Source of the DNA: Pyricularia pennisetigena
Lineage: Eukaryota; Ascomycota; Sordariomycetes; Magnaporthales; Pyriculariaceae
Length of the DNA: 64,000 nt
Assembly: GCF_004337985.1 (NCBI RefSeq)
Contig: NW_021940926.1
Span: 248,001 to 312,000, forward strand
Direction: 5' to 3'
Shown piece after piece: positions 1-8,432 of the stretch. The notes beneath the pieces are model-generated. The model was not told the DNA's origin. It saw only the letters and a program-made list of their open reading frames with translations, and made no database searches. Position numbers and translations under genes: made by a program. Position 1 is the first letter of the stretch. Each line of letters starts with the position of its first letter.

Positions 1-92
1 CAAAGGACCGGCCAACCCCATTGCTGGCTCCGCCGGCGACAAAAACCACCCGCGACAGCATTTCCTCAACGTTGTGCTGATGTGTATGGCGT

Positions 93-172
93 TGCAAGGG
101 ATATACACGTGATTTGGGCGCTTAATCAGCGATCAGCTCACGATAAAATCTCTGCGGTTCACGTTAGGCCAG
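93..172. repeat. dispersed ~85-bp repeat, copy 1
   Basis: This stretch resembles 14641-14725 in the same orientation. Shared blocks in the same order include TGCAAGGGATATA, a CACG shortly after it, a TCAGCTCA core, TCTCTGCG and a final GCCAGA. A weaker third version of the middle part lies near 510-560. The parent element is not recognised; it could be an LTR or MITE fragment. Confidence 0.45.
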
Positions 173-545
173 ATAGCACTTGCTTCCCTAATATATGGCT
201 TTCCTAGCATTTAACGATTTACGTGCGCAATATACGAGGCCTTGGAGCTTCTACTCCTTCGACGCCTACCAGGAGCCGTAGCTTCAGCCTTACGGTGGTT
301 CGAGCGGCCAGGGACCGAAGACCTCTTTTGCTTCCAATTTTACCAGCAATGTGGACGCGGCCTCGTCGGCAATAATACAATTCCTTCCCCCCTTGGCAGT
401 AATTTTGTTGCCTTTGTGTCGTCGCAAAAATAGCGCCAGCATTGTGCCATTATTTCCATGTTTTTACAGGTGGTACTGCTAATTATTATATCTATTATAT
501 AATTTAGGCACCTAATTAGTGTTCAGCTTAGGACAAAATTTATGC

Positions 546-831
546 GAATGTTCGTCGACGGTTGTTTGAAAAGGCGAGCGCGCCGCCTGGTGAAATGGAT
601 CTAATGTAGCGATTTGACCGACGCACTTCTGACTGCATTTGCGTGTGCGCAACACCTTGGGCTGGCCAAAAATACTGGGGACTTTCCGCCGCCGAAAACG
701 CCCCTGCTCAGCCTCGTGCGGGCTGCGGAGTTAAAACCCACTTTATCGAGCAGGAATTGGATAAGGCCGGTCCGTCAGCCGTGCTTGATCCATTTCACCA
801 GGCGCCCTCACCTTTTCAAACAACCATCGTA
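546..831. repeat. inverted repeat (arms 546-601 and 786-831)
   Basis: The left arm and the reverse complement of the right arm share GATCCATTTCACCAGGCG and CCTTTTCAAACAACC with small differences between them. A second inverted pair lies further out, near 217-236 and 840-868 (ACGT and GCGCAATATA blocks). The layout suggests a small foldback or MITE-like relic of roughly 650 bp; no target duplication was resolved. Confidence 0.45.
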
Positions 832-2094
832 TTTTTAATATTATATTGCGCACATACGTAAATATATTGATTGCCACGCACGGTTTTGAGCGCAAGCTTA
901 CAAAAACCCCGTTTTGTTTCCTTTTTTTTCTATCTTCTTTTTTGTTTCGCTGCGCCAAGGGCCGACCGCCCCTTTTCGAATGCGGAACTTGGTTTGGCCT
1001 TTTGTTCTTCTCCAATGTGCCGACCCTTGCGCGAGGAAACCTAACAAAGAAAATCCTTCATACGAGCGAGAAAAAACCTGCCTCTCCCCAAATATGGCCA
1101 CTCCCTACAGGGCTTTTTTTTAAAATAAGCATGAGAGGGGTGAATTTAATTGGTAAAAACAAAAGATTACGACAAAACATCTGAATGTACAATCAGTTTG
1201 CGCTGGGGCTGCAGGTCTGCTTGCGACCTATATATTACTCGGACCTGTTGGTGGAAAACTGTATAGTAGACAGCGTTGAAAAGCGAGCTGATTACAGTAT
1301 TAGTCTGGTGTTTGAACGGGGAATTGGGGTTGGTCAGCTTATGAATATAATGGTTGTAACAGCTAAAGCTTCTGGTAGGCGATATTGCTAGGATAACGGT
1401 TAAATTTGCAAATGTTAAATGACCAGGCTTGAACATGTCCGGTATCAGCTTGCATTCTCAATGGGGTAGGCGTCGGTACTTGTTATTTGGGCCATTATAG
1501 CACGTACGTATGCATATATGTATGTGTAATATATATAGTATTTAACCCATGTAGTGTTTGTTACTTTTGTGTTTGGATATGTCATTTGGTCGATTGAAAT
1601 AGGGGCGGGGTAGTTGAGAATTGGAACCTTTTGCTGGCTTTTGTTTAACAGGTTTCGAGTAAGGAGCCCCTTTTTGGATTTATCCAACGTAGAGGCAAGG
1701 ATGGTTTGTAATGGTGAATACTTTGTTCCAAAGGGAAGATGGGATTCTAAAGCGCTTTTCTGCATCGTTTCGTCTCTTATCGTGGATCGACCTTCCCGAG
1801 TTTCTGTAATCCGTGTCTGTAAAGCCACCACCCGCCGAATTGCGAGCGCTGGAGTGCCAGGACCGACGCCGAAGGAGAGTCTCTCGTCAAAAGTTGGAGC
1901 AACGTTTGTCTAATATCATGCATATGGCGACCGAAAAGGAAGCCCAACGTTTGAAGTCCAACCAATGTCTCTTATTCACTTGCCAAGCATCCTCCACATT
2001 CATGGGTCAGACCCACCTTTGTTAGCGATTCACACCCAAACACACCAATAAGCTTAACAGCTGAAGAATTTTCGCCCTCCGGGCGCCGGTCGTC

Positions 2095-3807
2095 ATGGCC
2101 TCACCAGAGGTCTCAAACCGCCGCGCGCGCCCGCAGAGCACGCCGCAGGCTTTTCCGCAGGGCCAGGCCGAGTCGGAACACGTATCTCTCGACACGCGCA
2201 CCGCTAACGCGCCTGAGCCGGCCGGCCGCGGAAGGTACTCCAGCCTCCCGGCCCTGGCCATCAAAACACTGCAACAGGAGCTGGAAAACGTGGAAACAGT
2301 CGGCAGCTGGCTCGAAGAGGTTTTTGCAGCCAAGCTCGAAAGCTTACAGGCCCCGGAGGACGCCGCGCTTAGGAGAATTGTTCTCGAACTTGACGATGTG
2401 ATCAGCGGCTGGTTCCTCAGTCGCACCCTCCCTGAAAAAGAGCGTTCGCGCTCTCCGTCGCGTTCGCCGACCAGTTCCAGCGAAAGGCGCAGCATCTTAA
2501 TTACAAGGACGGGCACGGCGTCGTCGGCCTCTAAAGGCAAAGGCACGCCCATTAACAAATCGGTCACATGGGCCGAGCGAGCCGCCACGCCACCAGCGGC
2601 GGCCCCAATGCGAATTTTAACCCCGGCCACGCGCTCGTACCCGATACGTACGACGCCCGGCAATGCACCTGACAGCTCCGCAGCTCCCTCCCAATCGGGC
2701 CGGGACCGCCCCCAAGCCCCGAAACGTTTGACAGAACAGCCGGCCAACCGCATCCTGATCCGCGTAAATGACAAATTGCGGATGGTGACGAGGGAGCCAT
2801 ACGCGGTAACCACCAAATTGGCCGAATTGGTCTCGGTGCCACACAGTGAAATCCCAAACGCCAAACGTACCCCCACGGGCTGGGGTGTTACGGTGGCCTC
2901 TGAGGAAACACGGCAAAAACTCCTCAACCCCAACGCAGTCAAGGCCATTATGGACGCATTGGACGCGCGGGAAGTCACTGTCCCGACAACCTGGCACACA
3001 TACGCCGTCTCTGGAGTGCCCCGAACGCTCAATTGCCTGGACGGAAGAAAGGACGTACATGATGTAATCCAGGAGGAGATTACCGTGGCAGCAGGCCAGC
3101 AGCCAGTCAACTGGCACATTTCCAGGCATGGATACGACCCGCATACGGCTGAGGGCACGTGGATAGTGTCTTTCCTTCAACCCGTAAAGCCTTTTCAGCT
3201 TTTTGGGGTGTCGGGGCGTGCGCGGAAGGTTGAAAAGTCACGCAAAATTACACACCACCACGATGGCTGCCAGGGATATTGCGAAATACGTCGCTGCGTA
3301 CGGCAAGCGCGTTGCGGCATATGTGGTGAAGCAAAACATGCGACAGAGGAAGAGCCGTGCAAGGCAGCCCCCAAATGCGTTAACTGCCACGGCCATTTCC
3401 CATCCGGACATGAGAACTGCCCTGCCCGACCTTTGGTGGTAAATGGGAAGCTTGAACGACCTTCACAGCGTAAACTAAAGGGGATCCGCAGAATCGGACG
3501 TGCCAACCGTGCCGCGATTATCAACGACCGGGCTGAGGCGGCCCGCCGAAAGCCAGCACCTGCAATCCCGGTCCTAAGCACCTCATCGCAGCATTCGCAA
3601 ACCTCGAGCTCCCGATCGAGCATTTCAAACAAAAGAGCGCGGCCATGCGAGGCGGCAGGGGCGGACATCCGCAACTTCCTGCAGGCTGAACAGGAACGCG
3701 TGCAAGACGAAATCGTTTGGGCAGCCGAAATAGAGGAGGACGCAGCGGCTGCCGAACCTTGCCCCGCTGATGTGATAGACTTGGAAGCAACCCATCGATT
3801 GATATGA
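2095..3807 (+). CDS. LINE ORF1, Gag-like nucleic-acid-binding protein
   Basis: A 570-residue protein from the first ATG of the element. The N-terminal half is low in complexity, rich in Pro, Ser, Arg and Ala, as in fungal LINE ORF1 proteins. The central part (about 220-370) is more ordered and may be an RNA-recognition-like fold; I cannot confirm that by eye. Residues about 383-450 form a Cys/His-rich stretch with zinc-knuckle-like clusters (CGICGEAKH... and CVNCHGHF...), expected to bind the element RNA. The C-terminus is basic, then acidic. The stop codon overlaps the ORF2 start in an ATGA, which suggests coupled translation of ORF2. Confidence 0.9.
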   Translation: MASPEVSNRRARPQSTPQAFPQGQAESEHVSLDTRTANAPEPAGRGRYSSLPALAIKTLQQELENVETVGSWLEEVFAAKLESLQAPEDAALRRIVLELDDVISGWFLSRTLPEKERSRSPSRSPTSSSERRSILITRTGTASSASKGKGTPINKSVTWAERAATPPAAAPMRILTPATRSYPIRTTPGNAPDSSAAPSQSGRDRPQAPKRLTEQPANRILIRVNDKLRMVTREPYAVTTKLAELVSVPHSEIPNAKRTPTGWGVTVASEETRQKLLNPNAVKAIMDALDAREVTVPTTWHTYAVSGVPRTLNCLDGRKDVHDVIQEEITVAAGQQPVNWHISRHGYDPHTAEGTWIVSFLQPVKPFQLFGVSGRARKVEKSRKITHHHDGCQGYCEIRRCVRQARCGICGEAKHATEEEPCKAAPKCVNCHGHFPSGHENCPARPLVVNGKLERPSQRKLKGIRRIGRANRAAIINDRAEAARRKPAPAIPVLSTSSQHSQTSSSRSSISNKRARPCEAAGADIRNFLQAEQERVQDEIVWAAEIEEDAAAAEPCPADVIDLEATHRLI

Positions 3808-6800
3808 CGAAATATTCGCTCGGCAACATGCAGCGGGAACGCCTCGACGTAGTTTGGGCCAACGTAGGCAAAAGGATGGGTGTGCATCTGAGCCTGTTGG
3901 AGTTATGCCACCAGAGAGAAGTGGACCTGGTTAACGTCCAAGAGCCATGGTGCGGGCTAAAGACGACTACACAAACGCACCCGGGCTATGATGTCTTTGC
4001 GCCAGTGGACGAATGGCACGCGAGCACTTACGAAGCCATGACTGGGCTCCGGCCCCGGGTGCTCACCTACGTCAAGAAGGGGGCAGCCCTAGGGGCCGCA
4101 CAACGACGGTTACCGCAGGGCCAAAATACGCGGGACGTACTTTGGCTCGAAATTAACGGAATATTGTTTATTAACGTATATAGGGCTCCGGGTACTGAGG
4201 CCGCGCTGGAAATGGTATGCAATACCGTGCCAAATGGACCCACGGTGATAGGCGGCGATTTTAACGTAGCGGCTGCTGCATACCAGCCAGGCCGCACAGA
4301 CGCACGCGGAGGGGATCAACTGACGGCATGGGCGCAAGCCCAGGGCATGCATTTTACAGGAAATATCGGCGTGCCCACCCACCGCGACGGGGGTTTACTG
4401 GATATGGTTTTTTCCAACCTCCCCAGCACGGTAACTGTGGTTGACAGCAGTCTTTACACAGGCTCCGACCACGAATCTCTTTATACCACGCTGCGGACGC
4501 GCGGCGTCCCCCGCCCGGAGGCGGTCAACGTCTCAGTTAGGGACGACCGGCTACCAAAGTTCGCGGAGCTACTTGCTTTTGGCATGCAAGATATGCCGGA
4601 CCCGGGATCCGCGGCCGATGGCTACGCATTGGACGCGTGGGTAGCTGAATTTACAACTTTATGGGAGCAAGTGACGTGGGTCGTGGGTACGCCGGCGGGA
4701 AAAAGGGGCAGCTCGGCTCCCTGGTGGACCGAAAACTGCCAACGGCTTTGGGCCGAATTTCAGCGGGTTAAGCGGAGCGCTGTAAATAGGGCAAACGCCT
4801 CTGCCGAGGAGAAAGCTTACACGAAAGGGGTGCGGGCCGCGAAGCGGGAGTACTGGAGGCACCGGATCGACCAACTGCGCGACGATAAGGATTTGTGGAA
4901 CATGGTGGGCTGGCTGGGAGCCGGACCACGCCTCCGGTCCCCGCCGCTGGTTATTAACGGCGAGCAAGTGAGCGAGCCTTTAGCAAAAGCGGAAGCACTG
5001 CAACGGGAGGTGCTTGGCCGATTTTCGGCGGAGGATGACCTGCAGGGAGACCCCTTGGAGGCCTGGTCGCCGGACGAGGCTAAAATCCCTTGGGACACCC
5101 AGGTTAGTGCGGAAGAGGCGGAGCGCTCCTGCATTGGGGTTACGAGCACGTCCCCGGGCATCGACGGAATGACCGTCCGGCTACTAAAAGCCGGATGGGC
5201 TTCGTTGGCCGAGCCGGTGCGCAGGCTCTACCAACGTTGCCTGGAACTCGGACATTTCCCAGCGCCTTGGAAGAAGGCCGAAGTCGCGATGCTACCGAAA
5301 ACGGGGAAGAAAGACCGGAGCAGCGTTCGATCCTGGCGGCCTATAGCCCTCCTCTCCTGCATCGGAAAAGGCCTCGAGAGGCTCGTTGCACGCCGGATAG
5401 CTTGGGCCATACACGACAACGGGCTCCTTAGCTGCACCCACGGCGGTGCCCTACCCAAACGATCGGCGACGGATCTGGTTTGTGCCCTCGCCCACGATAT
5501 CGAGCAGGCTTTAGCTCGCGGGGAGGAAGTCACCCTTGTCGCATGCGACGTCCAAGGCGCCTTCGACGCCCTCCTCCATGGGCGATTGATACGGAAAATG
5601 CGGAGCCTCGGGTTTAGTAAAATGCTCCTTAGGTTCGTGATTAACTTTTTAAGCGGCCGCCAGGCCCGAGTCCGGCTGGAGGGTACGACCACGGGCTTTA
5701 GGCGGCTTGGGTGCGGCACCCCGCAAGGGTCTCCCCTTTCCCCGATCCTATATATGCTATATCTGGCGTACCTCGTCAAAAACGGTGCGAAGTGGCGGCT
5801 GGCATACGCAGACGACGTGCTTACATGGAAATCGTCACCCTCGTTGGAGGAGAACGTACGTTGGCTGGAAGATAAACTCCGGGATATGCACGAAATTGCG
5901 GCGGAAGAGAAAATCCATTTTGCAGCGGAAAAGACAGAGGTGATCCATATCACTAAGAAAAGGCACGGTCGCAACCCGGAAATCCGGATTAATGGTAGAA
6001 CGGTTACCCCGGTCCAACTACCGGGCGGTCGACGCGGACAAAGCGCCTCCGGGGCCGAGCGTTACCCGGGCATGCGTTGGCTTGGCTTTTGGTTCAGCCG
6101 ACGGCTAGACGGGCGCCGCCACGTGGCCGAAAGGGCTGCCAAAGCAATGGCGGTCGCTGCTCACCTCAAAAGCTTTGGGGCAGTAAGATACGGACCGCCT
6201 GCGGCTGCACTTCGCAAGGCAGCGGTGGCATGCGTGGGTTCCTCGGCCACCTACGCAGCCGAGGCATGGTACAACCCAGCGCACAAGCAAAGAGGACTCC
6301 TCAAAGCACTGAACAAACCGCTGGTTTTAGCGGCACGGGCAATCCTCCCGGCGTATAAAACCACCCCCTCGTCCACTGTTCTCAGGGACGCAGGACTACC
6401 CTCGGCCCGCGTCGCGCTGGCCTACACCCGCCTGAAATACGGCGCCCGACTAAGGCTCGCGGACAAGGGGCACCCCCTTGTCAGCCGCCTGCGTGAAACA
6501 CCTCGTGCCCGCAACTCGGGCCATTCGGCCACGACCCTGCAAACGGCTGCACAACTTCTCCCGCGGATCCGGAGACTAGAGTTGCGCGCACCTCGCAATG
6601 CCCCGGATTCTCGCACTGACCCCACCGGAGGAGTCCCGAAAGAGGAAGCGGCCCGCCGCTTTATCGAATGGCTGGACATGGTATCACCTGACGATATCGT
6701 GGTATATACGGATGGTTCGGAAAAACACGAAAACAACTGCGTCCAAATAGGGTACGGATGGGCCGCTTTTAGGGCGGGCCTGGAATTTGCCGCAGGCTCC

Positions 6801-7691
6801 GCATCTATTACGCCGGAAAGCCACGTTTTCGACGCCGAGGCGATTGGCGCCCTAAAAGGGCTACAGGCGGCAGCCAAGGCCCAGCCAGGCGCCCGGATCT
6901 GGATTTGTGTGGACAGCACCTCGGTTATTTGGGGTCTTAGAGGCGACGCGCCGCGTTCGTCCCAATGGGCCTTTCTGGAGTTCCATGACCTTGTCGATCT
7001 ACTCCGAAAACAAGGTACCGAGGTTCGGGTCCGTTGGTGCCCTGGGCACCAGGGAATCCCGGGAAACGACCGGGCTGACGAGCTGGCCAAGGCCGGCTCC
7101 GCCGGACCGCCGGACCCAGACCCGAGGGCTCAGCAAACCACGTATAGCGGTGCCGGCACGGTCCTCAGAGCCATTCTTTCGAATATAGAGAAGGACTGGT
7201 GGCGTAAAGAACTCTGTGAACGGTCCCCCGCATATAGGGAATGGAAATTCCAATACACACCGAGAAAGGAGCCCGAGGAACTGCGTTTGCCAAGACCCCT
7301 ACTGGGCCATTATTTGGCCATGAGGACCGGCCACGGCAATTTCAAAGCCTACCATGACCGTTTCAACCACCAGGATGCAAACACCTCGTGTGCCTGGTGC
7401 TGGAAGCGGACCTCCCCTGAGCACCCGGTGCACTGCCGCTATTCGCGGGCGGTGTGGAGAAACTGGCCGTGGCCTGATAACGACCGGCCGGCCGGGCCGC
7501 CAAATCGCGCCCAACGCTGGAAATTCTTCCAGACAAGCTTCGGGCAACCGAAAAGCTTTGAGGCGTTTTCGATAGCCACCAACTACTTCAGCGCCCGCCC
7601 CAGAGCGGCCCGCCAGCGCCCCGCGCGCCACGAACGCACTTTACGCCTAGGGACACCGATCGTAAACGACTCGAACTCTGACGAGGAATAA
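3804..7691 (+). CDS. LINE ORF2: endonuclease, reverse transcriptase, RNase H
   Basis: A 1295-residue polyprotein that copies element RNA at a nicked target. Residues about 1-225 are an APE-type endonuclease (QEPW, GGDFN near 150, SDH near 220). Reverse transcriptase follows at about 430-720, with the motifs ACDVQGAFDAL, GTPQGSPLSPIL and the catalytic YADD at 668-671. RNase H lies at about 965-1105 (YTDGS, an E in DAEAIGAL, CVDST, and GNDRADELAK). A C-terminal Cys/His knuckle (CAWCW...HPVHC) lies near 1197-1212. All expected catalytic residues are visible and there is no internal stop. The start ATG overlaps the ORF1 stop by 4 nt. Confidence 0.95.
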   Translation: MTKYSLGNMQRERLDVVWANVGKRMGVHLSLLELCHQREVDLVNVQEPWCGLKTTTQTHPGYDVFAPVDEWHASTYEAMTGLRPRVLTYVKKGAALGAAQRRLPQGQNTRDVLWLEINGILFINVYRAPGTEAALEMVCNTVPNGPTVIGGDFNVAAAAYQPGRTDARGGDQLTAWAQAQGMHFTGNIGVPTHRDGGLLDMVFSNLPSTVTVVDSSLYTGSDHESLYTTLRTRGVPRPEAVNVSVRDDRLPKFAELLAFGMQDMPDPGSAADGYALDAWVAEFTTLWEQVTWVVGTPAGKRGSSAPWWTENCQRLWAEFQRVKRSAVNRANASAEEKAYTKGVRAAKREYWRHRIDQLRDDKDLWNMVGWLGAGPRLRSPPLVINGEQVSEPLAKAEALQREVLGRFSAEDDLQGDPLEAWSPDEAKIPWDTQVSAEEAERSCIGVTSTSPGIDGMTVRLLKAGWASLAEPVRRLYQRCLELGHFPAPWKKAEVAMLPKTGKKDRSSVRSWRPIALLSCIGKGLERLVARRIAWAIHDNGLLSCTHGGALPKRSATDLVCALAHDIEQALARGEEVTLVACDVQGAFDALLHGRLIRKMRSLGFSKMLLRFVINFLSGRQARVRLEGTTTGFRRLGCGTPQGSPLSPILYMLYLAYLVKNGAKWRLAYADDVLTWKSSPSLEENVRWLEDKLRDMHEIAAEEKIHFAAEKTEVIHITKKRHGRNPEIRINGRTVTPVQLPGGRRGQSASGAERYPGMRWLGFWFSRRLDGRRHVAERAAKAMAVAAHLKSFGAVRYGPPAAALRKAAVACVGSSATYAAEAWYNPAHKQRGLLKALNKPLVLAARAILPAYKTTPSSTVLRDAGLPSARVALAYTRLKYGARLRLADKGHPLVSRLRETPRARNSGHSATTLQTAAQLLPRIRRLELRAPRNAPDSRTDPTGGVPKEEAARRFIEWLDMVSPDDIVVYTDGSEKHENNCVQIGYGWAAFRAGLEFAAGSASITPESHVFDAEAIGALKGLQAAAKAQPGARIWICVDSTSVIWGLRGDAPRSSQWAFLEFHDLVDLLRKQGTEVRVRWCPGHQGIPGNDRADELAKAGSAGPPDPDPRAQQTTYSGAGTVLRAILSNIEKDWWRKELCERSPAYREWKFQYTPRKEPEELRLPRPLLGHYLAMRTGHGNFKAYHDRFNHQDANTSCAWCWKRTSPEHPVHCRYSRAVWRNWPWPDNDRPAGPPNRAQRWKFFQTSFGQPKSFEAFSIATNYFSARPRAARQRPARHERTLRLGTPIVNDSNSDEE

Positions 7692-7967
7692 ACTTACTGC
7701 CTTTTCACCCACACTTCACGGCACAAGCCGTCAGACGAACCCTCCGTGCACCTTAGGCACGGGGTCGCGTCAGTGAACTAACCCCCTAAGCAGGACCGGG
7801 CCCGAACCCGGTCAGGCACGATCCGCCTCTGCCCTCCTTGTTTTCCCCCTGTGTAAATAAAGAAGATAGAACGCGCGCCGAGATACCCCTCGGGAGGTTG
7901 CTAACGGCCGGCTAACAAGCCGGGCCGAGCCCGGCGTTAACTAATACTACTACTACTACTACTACTA
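7692..7967 (+). other. LINE 3' UTR with stem-loop series and TAC-repeat tail
   Basis: Four compact hairpins can be read directly: ACGGC/GCCGT (7718-7731), CCGTGC/GCACGG (7744-7762), GACCGGG/CCCGGTC (7794-7813) and GCCGGGC/GCCCGGC (7919-7935, loop CGA). The end is a run of about eight TAC units instead of poly(A), a tail type known in several LINE clades including I-like ones. The hairpins are probably the part of the RNA recognised by the reverse transcriptase; that role is inferred. Confidence 0.75.
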
Positions 7968-7999
7968 CTCTTATTCACTTGCATTCAATGGGGATATAA

Positions 8000-8432
8000 C
8001 TACCAAAGGAGTACCCTCCTTTTCCTTTTCCGAAATTCTGTCATCATAAACGTCTCTTGGCAAAAAGACCTACGTGAACCTATTAAAAGCGTTTTCTTTA
8101 GGAGATTAATTTTATCGCTAATCTCCTGGGCGGTTTTGCATTTTATATCACCGCGTCGATCTAATTTGCGCGCGTTTTTGTGGAAAAGAGTTTGTTGCAG
8201 CCGGTAATGCTCCATCGACAATTTCATGCTTGTGCCCGGATGGATAGCAACTGCCCTATTATATTGCTGTAAATGGGTAACCGTTGTTTTCCTAATTTTG
8301 TCAGCCTCCCCATCCAGCTGGTCGAGATATTTGTCGAACCATTCAGGTGCTGGATCCTTGTGGAAAAAGAAGGTTTCGTACAATGCGGCTGCGCCAATGG
8401 TTTGCCACAATTTGTGTTTGCACTCTGGTGCA
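8000..8432 (-). pseudogene. coding remnant, charged helical protein fragment
   Basis: An open frame of about 140 codons without a clear ATG; it begins by reading in from upstream, so it is best seen as an exon or gene fragment. The peptide is soluble, charged and probably helical (WFDKYLDQLDGEADKIRK). It contains MKLSMEHYRL, which resembles MNLSAEQYRL in the remnant at 12991-13449 on the same strand. The stop at 8000 lies 18 bp from the LINE target site, so the LINE landed just beyond this frame. Function unknown. Confidence 0.35.

Larger units (their letters stand above)
1..1968. other. left flank, no confident gene
   Basis: Normal-composition DNA with only short open frames and no recognisable domain. 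It holds one copy of a dispersed repeat (93-172) and an inverted repeat (546-831). A short plus-strand frame near 1820-1960 is rich in Arg, Lys, Glu and Gln and could be a coiled-coil exon remnant cut off by the LINE insertion, but there is not enough to call a gene. Confidence 0.4.
1984..7967 (+). mobile_element. full-length LINE (non-LTR retrotransposon), Tad1/I-like
   Basis: An intact element of about 6.0 kb: 5' UTR (1984-2094), ORF1 (2095-3807), ORF2 (3804-7691), 3' UTR with hairpins, and a TAC-repeat tail (about 7945-7967). It is flanked by a direct repeat, CTCTTATTCACTTGC, at 1969-1983 and 7968-7982, as expected for target-primed insertion (the first C or CT may belong to the tail). Domain order endonuclease, reverse transcriptase, RNase H plus a separate Cys/His-rich ORF1 places it with fungal Tad1-type or I-type LINEs. 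Both frames are open and GC-rich with no RIP damage, so the copy is probably young and possibly still competent. Confidence 0.93.

Noticed and set aside
2022..3158. Long minus-strand open frame opposite LINE ORF1
   Set aside because: It is the antisense shadow of a GC-rich coding region and shows no domain; ORF1 on the plus strand fits the element.
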